Shown: one piece after another, positions 1 through 8,374 of the stretch
How the letters are laid out: each line of letters starts with the position of its first letter
Position numbering within the stretch: the stretch's first letter is position 1
The notes under the pieces: generated by a model
Told to the model about the DNA's origin: nothing
Seen by the model: only the letters and a program-made list of their open reading frames with translations
Database searches by the model: none
Position numbers and translations under genes: made by a program
NCBI GenBank assembly: GCA_015501075.1
Contig: JADNYJ010000729.1
Coordinates: 1-14,968 of the forward strand
Length of the DNA stretch: 14,968 bases
Direction of reading: 5' to 3'
From: Gymnopilus junonius
Lineage: Eukaryota > Basidiomycota > Agaricomycetes > Agaricales > Galerinaceae

Positions 1-2851
1 AGGGAATATATACGTTGATGGAGATTGCCAGTTACCATAAGCGACATTGTCTGCTCCCAGCAGGTTACCCGCTATAGACTTGACTTCGCCACCGACTACG
101 GTGACAATGCCCGGTCGGATCGTCTTCACTAGCCCTGTAGGATTGCTCCCGAGAATAAATTCTCGCAACATCGTAAATGCCTGAGCAGCGAGGATTAGTG
201 TCCCAACATAACTCTTATTGAATTGTTGCCTACCGAAATTGGAGCAGTCTCCGCTAGCAAATGACCAGCACCATATGCTAGGACATATGTCCAGCCACGC
301 TCTTGGTGAACCACTCCCGCAAACTCTCGCATCGTTGGTCCAAGGAGTAGAGGGTTGCCTCGTAAAACCCTGTATACCGCCAAAGGTCGTGTTCTGTAAG
401 TATGATAATTGCCTTAGCTTGCAACTTTCTTCCATTTCTCAACACTACATACCTGTATGGCAACTAATAAAACGAATGTCAGCCAGCAAACCCAGAAGGA
501 AAGGCTATTAAACTACCTTCTGTCCCAAGGTGTGGAATGAGAGAGTCGTCGTTCCCAGAAAACAGGACTACTCCAACTCCGCGTGCTGTCGCATTGGCAG
601 CCAGAGCATTAAAAATGTTAATGGCCCTTAAAGAAACCTAAGGACGTCATAAAATACCGAGGCTTTGGCGACTTACATGGGACCTTTTCAGGTAAGTCAG
701 GAAAATGTCAAAAAAGTCCCCCAAGAGGATGCAAGACCAGAAACCTACTGGGATCGTTACCGCCGTCTGCAAAAGACGTCAGGACAAAATCCGTGGTAAC
801 TGATGAAACCACACTTACTCGCACCAAATGGGAAGTCAGACGATTCTTCCCAATCTATACTTGTCGGCGCGTGAAGGGCTGTTTTCGTCCGGGGATCTGA
901 GGTACGGTTGAGGTCGAATTGAATGGCAGAAAAGGTCCAAGCTTACCATTCAAGAAGACACTAGCATCATTTGGAACTTTGGGGTTTGTAGCATCAGGGA
1001 TATCATATACCTATGGAGGGCGTGAGAAACGAGTCAAAACTTAAGGCAGATGTCATTACATTGAAAGGGAAACCGTCAGGGTTATTGGTTAGATCTGGGA
1101 AAGTTGAGCTTAAAAATGTGTACGAAACGTCGATAGAGATACATACTCCATGGAAACGTGAAGTTGATGGCGTAGTCGACGAATTCGTCCAACAGGAAGC
1201 AACCATACTAGAACAAAAGGTTGTATCTTGCCTCAATGTCAACGTATGATAAGTGCCTACCCAAGGGTCGATCGTTCCGTTCGCTCGCATCGAAAGATCG
1301 CGCTTCCATAATCGTCTTTCCACCTCCCGATCACGCTTGACCAGTGACCTTGTTTCCTCTTCAGCACGACGGGCTAGCTTATGGAAGAAAGTTTTCCGCG
1401 TGTCCTTCGTGCCTTTCCTTCTCTCAGCGAAGGGAATGACTTGTTCAGTGGGGAATATAAAATTAGGATCGGGTATAATGCCGTTTTGTGGGTACGTCAA
1501 GGTAATGTTGAAACCGCAGAGGTCAGTCCTATATTTTTTCAGAAATGAAATGCAAGTCTTTTGGAGAAGATTCTGAAGACTTACTGCTCCTTAAAATAGT
1601 TATAAACATCTTGGTCGTAGCCTATTATTTGGGGGTACGTTTCAAGTACACTCAGCTGGAATCATCATTAGTGCTTTGAAAAGTATTACTACGGCAAACA
1701 GCCCGACTTACAGCAGGTAAAAATTCAAAAACTGGTTCAGAGGTATATGTTCCGTCTCCGATTGCTATCTTCGCAACGTTGACAGGGGGATTCTTCATAT
1801 CAAAGTACGCTTTTAGGATGTATGGCTGTCAAGCGAATGAATACTTATTTGACTGTCCAGTAGACCGGCACAGCTTACAATGTATTGTCCTGCATAACTT
1901 TCCCCAGTTATGTGAAGTGGGCGGGTTGCTAGGCTTGGGAAAACCTTGACTAAGTTGCCCAAGAAGCCCATCTGTAAGGTTTTGTAAGAGTGCTGAGCAT
2001 AGAGGATATAGTAGAACACCCACGAAGTCCTTCCCAATTTGGTCTTCATCGACAGCTGTGCGGAGCCACGACTATTAGCAGGGTGTCGAGGCTTTAGAAA
2101 AATCCATACCGTAGCCGTTAGGATCCGCAGTTTGAAAACCCAACTCCACTGCAATCTCATTGATAAATTAGCCGGCCTGCAATTATAGGATGTGACTCGT
2201 ACACTGGCTGATCTATCCAAAAGTAATCTGCCAATTTATCCCAGCTGTGGGTATTGGGTCCTGCAGAATAGTCCCTTTAATCTGGATTGGACCATTCTTC
2301 CGAATTGAAGGAAATTTAGTAAAGTATAATGTTCGGTAAGATAATACTTTATTACCTCAAAAAAGAACCCAAGCATGCTTGAGGTACCAGGGCTAACGTG
2401 GAATCGGTAAGGTACAGCGCCAAATTTTAAATATAAGATCTTGAATTTACCCTCCATTGAGCCAAATTCCCCAAGGATCGCGATTAGTTCGGTTTGGGGG
2501 TGCTGTGAGAGAGCCTGGTGTCTTCTCGACTCCAATAAAGAAAATGGTATCATTTGGATGACTAGGACGCTGAACCGGAATATTGCCTGCAAACATTCTT
2601 CCAGTTTCAAAGGTCACATTTGGCAGTTTATTTGTGACTAGGAAATCTAAAGCACACCATCGCGTCAAGAAAACCAGTAAGATCAGATATGCGTCGAGCT
2701 CACATTTTTGCCATGCTGGACTAAAATCACCAGGCGGCTTTCCCGGGTAACTTTGAGGGAACGAGTTCGGAAGAGGCGTGTCTTGAGAGGTGACGAATGA
2801 AGCTGTCAGAATCGTGAAAGCAAGATGCAGAGCGAGGCGTCGACAAGTCAT
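1..2851 (-). CDS. Secreted serine carboxypeptidase (S10 family), 3' end outside window, frame broken at three points
   Basis: Probable secreted exopeptidase that removes C-terminal residues. The start at 2851 gives a signal peptide (MTCRRLALHLAFTILTASF). Exons (high to low): 2851-2704, 2646-2451, 2392-2356, 2296-2203, 2148-2110, 2055-2024, 1971-1879, 1825-1712, 1655-1585, 1528-1261, 1207-1147, 1094-1060, 1010-947, 895-819, 766-749, 683-677, 626-517, 463-453, 393-234, 180-1. Introns are 49-65 nt with GT-AG ends. S10 hallmarks: oxyanion motif NGGPGTSS, nucleophile GESYAG (exon 7), catalytic Asp in FSGNDDSL, catalytic His in GAGH. A dibasic-rich linker lies in exon 10. Conserved segments change frame near 2271-2276, 2131-2138 and 324-329; everywhere else splicing keeps frame. 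It is either a pseudogene or a gene with consensus errors. Family assignment is secure; splice details are by eye. Confidence 0.85.
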
Positions 2852-2932
2852 GATGAAGAAGTGGTAAAATCTAGTTGTGGGAGTTTACGCGACTGCCAGG
2901 ATCGCTGTTCAGATTGAGACTGGCAAACGCGT

Positions 2933-2940
2933 CTTATATA
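2933..2940 (-). promoter_or_regulatory. Probable TATA box of the carboxypeptidase gene
   Basis: The minus strand reads TATATAAG here, about 80 nt upstream of the carboxypeptidase ATG at 2851. This fits a TATA element with a short 5' leader. It is a motif match only. Confidence 0.5.
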
Positions 2941-3297
2941 CGAGTGGGTGTCAACTCCCGAACCATAACCACATGGGGTTGTTCCTAAGACAATTGTCCG
3001 TTGAACGGTTGGATGACAGTTGCAGACGCGTACCTTTGTGTGAGGAACACGCTGAAGAAAGGAAGCGAGGTATGGGATCAATGTTTATTGTCTGCGAGCT
3101 CTGCCGACTCTGAAGTGCCTTGATCCGTGCAGAAACATCGGACGAAAGACTGGGAAGAGCATATCTAAGAGCCAGGTTACAAAAAGACAATAGACTCAGA
3201 TTCACTTTCATCAGTAAATTTTGTACCCAAGTATAGTATCTACACAAGAAGATGAATCAGGACCAAGGCGGAAGTGTCTATCCGAACGGAGGTTGCC

Positions 3298-3326
3298 TGA
3301 TCATGATCATGAGTCAGGTGACATCA
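3298..3326. promoter_or_regulatory. Palindrome plus AP-1/Gcn4-like and CRE-like sites
   Basis: Three elements sit within 29 bases: a perfect 12-bp palindrome TGATCATGATCA (3298-3309), a Gcn4/AP-1 consensus TGAGTCA (3310-3316) and TGACATCA (3319-3326), one base from the ATF/CRE core. They end 58 bases before the TFIP11 ATG at 3385. Binding by bZIP factors is inferred from motif identity alone. Confidence 0.45.
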
Positions 3327-3384
3327 TCTAATTGGACTCTCCTTGCATTCGGACTTGCATCATACTACTTGCCAGTATCACGAA

Positions 3385-6300
3385 ATGGCCAGGCGAAAAC
3401 GTGTACTGGACGATGGCGACGACTCTGACTCCATAGATGACTCTGACCAACCTGATATTGACTTCGATAACGATCCCGATGCACGAGAAGAAAGGGCTCT
3501 CTTTGAAAATCCATATGCGCATAAACGGAGAAAGAAGAATGGCAAAGAAGATGCACTGTATGGTATCTTCGCAGAAAATAGCGACGACGATGAAATCACA
3601 AATACAGGGCCTTCGAAAACGAGGGATTGGACGAAAGCACCGGCGTTCGTCACGAGCGATAAACCGGCTACCTTGGATGACCCAATGTTAGTTGATGCGG
3701 GCGAAGTCGTGTCGGAGAAAGATTCCTCTCAGGATGAAGGTGCTGAAGAGGAAAATGAAATTGAAGGCGAGGATCAAACCCAAGAGGATGCAGAATATTC
3801 TGACGAATCTGAATGCTCCAGAGCACCTTCTCCAAGAGTACATATAGAGGAAGAAGAAGAAGAGGAGAAGGAATCGCTTCCGAAACCTCGCATCGGCGGT
3901 CTTGGATTCAAGTCTTCTACATCCTCGGACATTCCGTCATTCTCTCAAAGCACTACGGGTTCTTCACTTGCCGAACCCCCCCCGTCGTTGGCTCGGGGAG
4001 GAATCGGTTCCAAGATGGTCGACATGTCTTCCACACAACGAGATGAAACCCTCACTACCACGCCGCATCATGGCTCCTCTACATCTACTGCTGACGTGTC
4101 CTCTGCTTTTGCCAAGCGAGCGCAAAGCTTCAATCGTACTGCCAGTAATTCGCCAAAGCCTGTGGCCTTGCCCGCGACCGAGATGGCACATTTCAGTAAA
4201 ATCCAAGGTTCATTCGGTGCTCGAATGCTTGCTAAGATGGGTTGGCAGGCCGGAACTGGTTTAGGTGCTACTGGAGAGGGTATCGTCATACCGATTGAAA
4301 GCAAATTACGACCCCAAAAGATGGGAATTGCCTTTAAAGGTTTCCGGGAAAAAACAGAGCAATCTAAATTAGAAGCCAAACGGAGAGGCGAAGCTGTCAG
4401 TGATGACGAGGACGAGAAGGTGAAGAAGTTCAAAAAGAAAGCCAGGGAACAACAGGAGAAACGAGCAGACGCGTGGAAGCGCCCAAAGAAGGTCAAGACC
4501 AAGGTCGAGCACAAAACGTACGAACAGATTCTGGCCGAAGCAGGCGAAGAAGCTCCACTTTCAGGCATCGGCCAAATTATAGATGCTACAGGTGCAGTGG
4601 TAAGTGATCTCGACATCATTGATTTACCTTCTAGTACTAATTACATTGTGTGTTTGTTTACAGCCAAGAGAAGTGTCATCGTTGGCGGACATTCATTAAA
4701 CACATGGTCACCAACTAACGACCTAACACGAATACCGGAAATGAGGCATAATATTAAACTAATCGCAGATGCATGCAAGGCCGACCTCGACGGTTTGACA
4801 CGCGAAGCTAAAGCTCTACAAGAACGCAAGAAATTCGTCATTACGGAAGATATTCGCCTGCGGAAAAAAGTGGAAGATGAAGCAGAAAGTAGGTCCTTTG
4901 ATTGTATAAATTTTTGTTTACTTATTAAATTATCTACCTTTTTACAGTGATTGCCAGACTTCAACGAATTCAGCTCGTTGCCAACGACATAAACGAGAAA
5001 GCCAAAGAAATATCTTCGCTGTATGAAGTATCATTGGAGCCTTTCTCGCCTTCGGTTACTACGCTTATCCACGACTACTCTTCTGAATATGAAAAGTATG
5101 GCCTGGATGACATCGTCGTGGGCGCTATCGCACCCGTTATGCGAAGGATGGTTGCGAATTGGAATCCTCTAGAAGATCCTTCCCTGTTTCTCCCAACGTT
5201 GAGATCGTGGCGCCGCGCCTTAAAGATCAACGACGAAGAGCCAAAAGTGAACACCTCTGTCGACGTGTACGGAACAGTGACTACTGTTACATCGCCTGTG
5301 AACTTGTTAGTGATTCATTTCCTTTATTATTCACAAAATACTGACAAACGCCATGCATCCAGGGAGAGACCTATGACACCTTTTGAAAGCTTGCTATGGA
5401 ATGTATGGTTACCCAAGGTCCGAACCTCCATTAACAACGACTGGTCAGCCGACGAGCCCCGACCAGCTGTAAAACTTTACGAAGTTTGGTCAACATTTTT
5501 ACCTCCATTCATCCGCGACAATCTTTTGGACCAGCTCATCTTACCGAAAGTCCAAAAAGCTGTAGCCAATTGGTCAGTGAGGCAATCGAAAGTCTCGCTG
5601 CAGGCGATCGTTTTCCCCTGGTTACCTTACGTTGGCTTACGGTTAGAGGATGTGGTTGGAGATGCGAGAAGGAAGATCAAAATCCTTCTCAGAAGTTGGG
5701 TTATTGATGAACCAGCACCAGCAAACTTGTTGGCATGGAGAGACGTGTTTGACGCAGTTGATTGGGACGCTATGCTACTCAAATATGTTGTGCCCAAACT
5801 TGGTGCGACATTACGCAACGACTTCCGAATCAACCCCCGAGACCAAAAGATGGAGCCACTTCTCCGTGTCTTCGCCTGGTCGCAGTTTATACGCTCATCG
5901 ATATTCTCTCAAATATTAGAAACCGAGTTTTTCCCCAAATGGTTGGACATTCTTCATATATGGCTTATTCAACCCAAAGTCAGCTTCGAAGAAGTTGCAC
6001 AGTGGTACTCATTCTGGAAAGACGCATTTCCAGAGGAAGTGCGAACACTCCCTGGGGTCAATCGTGGCTTCACTCGGGGGCTGCAGTTGATGAACAAGGC
6101 TATAGAGTTGGGTCCAGATGCTTCAACGAAACTCGTTAAGCCCGACTTCCTGGGTGAGCTTTCAGCTCCAAGCTCTCCTCGACCAGGAAAGGAGAAAGAC
6201 AAGGTGTACAAACCTTCGCCTCGTACACACGAGATTACCTTCCGTTCTATTGTAGAGGAATTTGCCGCTGCCCATAATCTACTATTCATTCCTATTGGCA

Positions 6301-6485
6301 AAGCTCACGAGCGCTCTCGTATGCCTCTCTTCAGAGTGAGTAGAACAGCAGACGGGCGCAAGGGGTTATTGGTCTATATTTTGGACGATGCTGTATGGGC
6401 ACCGAAAACAGATGGGGTTAATCTGGAAGGAGAAGAATTCAAGGCGATCAGTCTGGATGATATGGTCTTGAGAGCAACGACGTAG
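3385..6485 (+). CDS. TFIP11: G-patch splicing factor TFIP11/Ntr1, spliceosome disassembly
   Basis: Partner and activator of the DEAH helicase Prp43/DHX15 in the nuclear NTR complex, which releases the intron lariat and dismantles the spent spliceosome. Exons 3385-4599, 4664-4888, 4948-5305, 5363-6485 (introns 64, 59 and 57 nt). About 973 residues are expected; the spliced length of 2921 nt is one base short of a whole number of codons. N-terminus: acidic Asp/Glu-rich segment, an NPYAHKRRKK basic patch and a Glu run near residue 160. The G-patch is at about residues 275-320 (GARMLAKMGWQAGTGLG). The C-terminal half is the long helical GCFC/TIP region. I chose 3385 (MARRKRVLDDGD) over the in-frame ATG at 3343, whose 14 extra residues look non-conserved. 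Exon 2 starts PREVSSLADIH, then the conserved frame shifts at about 4694-4698. Confidence 0.9.
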
Positions 6486-6828
6486 TTTTTATGCACGATG
6501 TGCATTCGTGGATCAGATTTAAATAAATTCCCAAGGGCTTATGCATTTAAATTGATTTGACTCCGATTCATGGCGCCTTTATCTATCCGCCGGGCAGTCA
6601 CTATCTCGAAGTTTGAACGTTATCACTTGGCACCACAGTCTACCAGAGGGGAATTGATCTGAAGTACGTGTATGCCTTCAAGTCTACCTAACCAAAGTCT
6701 CAGATATTTCGACTGGTTTCCCAACGGGTTCCTTATGATAGTTGACAAGTTCGGGCAAGAAACTCTTGTGGACGTATTAAATATAGCCTATTACGGTATA
6801 TTAAAATAAAAACCTGCTTCATCTTTAC
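6486..6828. other. Convergent intergenic region
   Basis: This is the 3' flank of TFIP11 and of the metalloprotease tail. It is AT-rich. It holds an inverted repeat ATGCAC-GAT-GTGCAT (6491-6505) six bases after the TFIP11 stop, and a polyadenylation-type AATAAA. No gene is seen. Confidence 0.6.
6522..6527 (+). terminator. Probable polyadenylation signal of TFIP11
   Basis: A canonical AATAAA lies 37 bases after the TFIP11 stop codon. Fungal signals are loose, so this is a candidate only. Confidence 0.4.
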
Positions 6829-6960
6829 TTAGTTTTTCTTCCCCTTATGGTGCTTAGGGTTGGCTTTCTTAGAGCTGGCCTTGTGTGATATAGATTGAAC
6901 CCTCGCAGCTTTGGCAGCCTTCGCTGTTTTCTTGGCTTGTTTCCTGTTGAACCTCGCTTG
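6829..6960 (-). other. Lysine-rich in-frame extension downstream of the metalloprotease TAG
   Basis: The frame continues for 43 codons past the TAG at 6961-6963, to a TAA at 6829-6831. It encodes a strongly basic Lys/Ala/His-rich tail with 12 Lys and 3 Arg (for example QAKKTAKAAKAAR, ending HHKGKKN). The residues just before the TAG (YHPKNKNKAAV) have the same composition, so the tail looks like a former or occasional part of the protein. Read-through, a CAG-to-TAG change and a base-calling error are all possible. Confidence 0.5.
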
Positions 6961-7931
6961 CTATACGGCGGCCTTGTTCTTATTCTTAGGGTGGTAAGCA
7001 CAAGCACGAGCGCGGCGGACGAGATGTGATCGCTGTAATACGTGGTTGTCGTGAGCATCCAATCGAAACATGAAAGGAAGTATAAAGGTAAACGTACGAG
7101 GTCGAGATCTTCCTCAAGTGCCCGCGCGACGAGCTTATCGCACTCCTCTCCGAACACACGGTAAGAGTCAGCGTTGTTGTGCATGTGGTTGGGGACCCCT
7201 TGCTGATCATTCCGTGCAAGTCACCCATATGACTGTCCTTGTCTGAATCAAAGCGTCAGTATATCGCATTGAGAACAGAATGCTAGGTACATACATCCAA
7301 CCAGGGCATTGCTCTTGTCGACTGAGCCGCCAAACGCGTAAGGAGTACCATCCTTTTTGAAGTGATCGACAGCGCTATGAGAGCATGAGATGCTTCATGG
7401 ATAAGGGTCCCGGCTCTTTCCTTGTCAGTCGAGCCGTAAAAGACATTTCTAAAAGTAACATGTTTGTTTCCAGTGGCTGTAGCACCCTGCGTCACGCCGT
7501 TTGCTGGTTCGGCATTGGGAACCAAGATCTTCCCGGTCTTGAGCGTCTGGACATGCTTCTTGATTTCGTCGATGTTGGCATTCTCGCCAAAAGCTGCAAC
7601 CACCGCAGGTTCCGACTGTGGATTCGGACGGTTCAGGACAGTTTCCATTTTGCCGATTTGCCTGTTAGCTGCGAGAAAAAATGAGTAATTGGTTGAGTTA
7701 CGGGACCAAAAATCAAACATACCAGTCTTCAAAGCAGCACCTTTGACCTTTTGCTTGTTAGCATCAGACCCGCCATCCCCAAGACGAAATTTCAAGGAAA
7801 TGGCCGCAATACCTGACGAGAAATAGATCAATCCCTGCAGTCGCATTGGAGGAAGTCTACGGTAATGCCATACCTTACAAAGTCGAAACCCAGAGGGTAA
7901 GAGTGAGGAACGTAACGAAAGAAGCCCGCAT
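6961..7931 (-). CDS. Secreted zinc metalloprotease, aspzincin (M35 / Lys-specific endopeptidase)-like, frame broken as sequenced
   Basis: Probable extracellular zinc endopeptidase. Exon 1 (7931-7879) encodes a signal-like peptide MRASFVTFLTLTLWVST. Later exons are about 7812-7723, 7668-7295, 7242-7098 and 7032-6961, with introns of 52-66 nt. Zinc motif TLIHEASHAL lies at 7385-7399; the C-terminal MHNNADSYRVFGEEC segment is typical of fungal aspzincin proteins (NADSY-x-x-F). Frame changes occur at about 7371-7381, just after HEASH (the next frame reads AVDHFKKDGTPYAFGGSVDK), and at about 7191-7199 in a G/C run (KG then VPNHMHNN). Exons 1 and 2 do not join in frame with the obvious splice sites. 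The gene ends in a basic segment and TAG. The catalytic family is fairly sure; whether the protein is functional is not. Confidence 0.7.
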
Positions 7932-8000
7932 CGTGATTGAGAGTAGTTTAAGTAGAAAGAGGTGGATGAATATACTGCAAAGTGACCTGCACGGCTGCAC

Positions 8001-8059
8001 CTGGAAATGAAAGAGGTTGAGTTGGAGGCAACGTAGTTGAGAAAAAAAAGGGGGCTTAC
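8001..8059 (-). other. Candidate 5' UTR intron of the metalloprotease gene
   Basis: The minus strand has a GTAAGC donor at 8059 and a pyrimidine-rich CATTTCCAG acceptor at 8001. The length of 59 nt matches the coding introns of this window. It lies between the TATA-like box and the ATG at 7931. Confidence 0.4.
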
Positions 8060-8113
8060 AAGAAAGAGGTTCGACCAGCGAAATCGTAGGGAGGCAGAGA
8101 GGACGAGACGCCC

Positions 8114-8121
8114 TTTTTATA
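8114..8121 (-). promoter_or_regulatory. Probable TATA box of the metalloprotease gene
   Basis: The minus strand reads TATAAAAA, 183 bases upstream of the ATG at 7931. The distance is reasonable if the 59-nt leader intron is spliced out. Confidence 0.45.
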
Positions 8122-8139
8122 TTAGGGACGCCTGTCTTT

Positions 8140-8151
8140 CGGACGCGTCCG
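8140..8151. promoter_or_regulatory. 12-bp palindrome containing an MluI cell-cycle box
   Basis: CGGACGCGTCCG is a perfect palindrome with ACGCGT (8143-8148), the core bound by the fungal MBF/Swi6-Mbp1 class. It lies 19-37 bases upstream of the metalloprotease TATA-like box. Regulation by MBF is inferred from the motif only. Confidence 0.35.
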
Positions 8152-8374
8152 GAGGATGATCATTGAAGCCCCAAAACGCTAGGCCGTGAGGTAGCGCGAG
8201 GTTCCCTGAAGTTCTTCGAGCTTCATGGAGTCATTGCCATCATCATCTGCATAGATAAATTAGCCGCCTCCCCTAATCTAGGATGGAAGGTCATGAGAGG
8301 TCATGTATTTGGAAAATTCGGATCCATAACAGATATATTTCTTGATGTGGAAATAATAACCAAATATTCTCGCC

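Larger units (their letters stand above)
2852..3384. promoter_or_regulatory. Divergent intergenic region between carboxypeptidase and TFIP11/Ntr1
   Basis: 533 bases lie between two divergent starts. The carboxypeptidase side holds a TATA-like box. The TFIP11 side holds a cluster of bZIP-like sites at 3298-3326, listed separately. Short open frames here show no recognisable protein or codon pattern, so I treat the stretch as non-coding. Confidence 0.6.
7932..8374. other. Intergenic region, metalloprotease promoter and Hsp70-like 3' flank
   Basis: It contains the TATA-like box, palindrome and leader intron listed separately. Nearer the Hsp70-like stop, the minus strand holds a sequence that looks like an intron 3' end (CTAATTTATCTATGCAG, 8247-8263) followed by a 23-codon open stretch ending in TAG at 8179-8181. 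I could not connect this to either neighbour in frame. A direct repeat AGGTCATG occurs twice near 8288-8304. Confidence 0.5.

Noticed and set aside
626..677. A further frame break between the 7-nt exon and AINIFNALAANATA in the carboxypeptidase.
   Set aside because: Using the acceptor TTTCTTTAAG (intron 627-676) joins the exons in frame, so no indel is needed here.
2149..2202. Similarity between this intron and minus-strand 8247-8285 (shared CGGCTAATTTATC and CATCCTA), possible introner-like element.
   Set aside because: A 13-base match between two places is expected by chance in 15 kb on both strands, and the shared parts are mostly branch-site and acceptor features. No other copy was seen.
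2951..3247. 98-codon minus-strand open frame upstream of the carboxypeptidase.
   Set aside because: No recognisable motif; it overlaps the TATA-like promoter region and has no splice or start context.
3378..4619. Long antisense open frames under TFIP11 exon 1 (up to 183 codons).
   Set aside because: They mirror a clearly coding exon rich in Asp/Glu/Lys/Ser codons; the antisense proteins look like composition shadows.
5627..6301. Antisense and alternative-frame open frames inside TFIP11 exon 4.
   Set aside because: Shadows of the conserved GCFC region frame.
6491..6505. Inverted repeat ATGCAC-GAT-GTGCAT after the TFIP11 stop as a hairpin terminator.
   Set aside because: Six-base arms are weak, and polymerase II genes do not end by such hairpins; probably chance.
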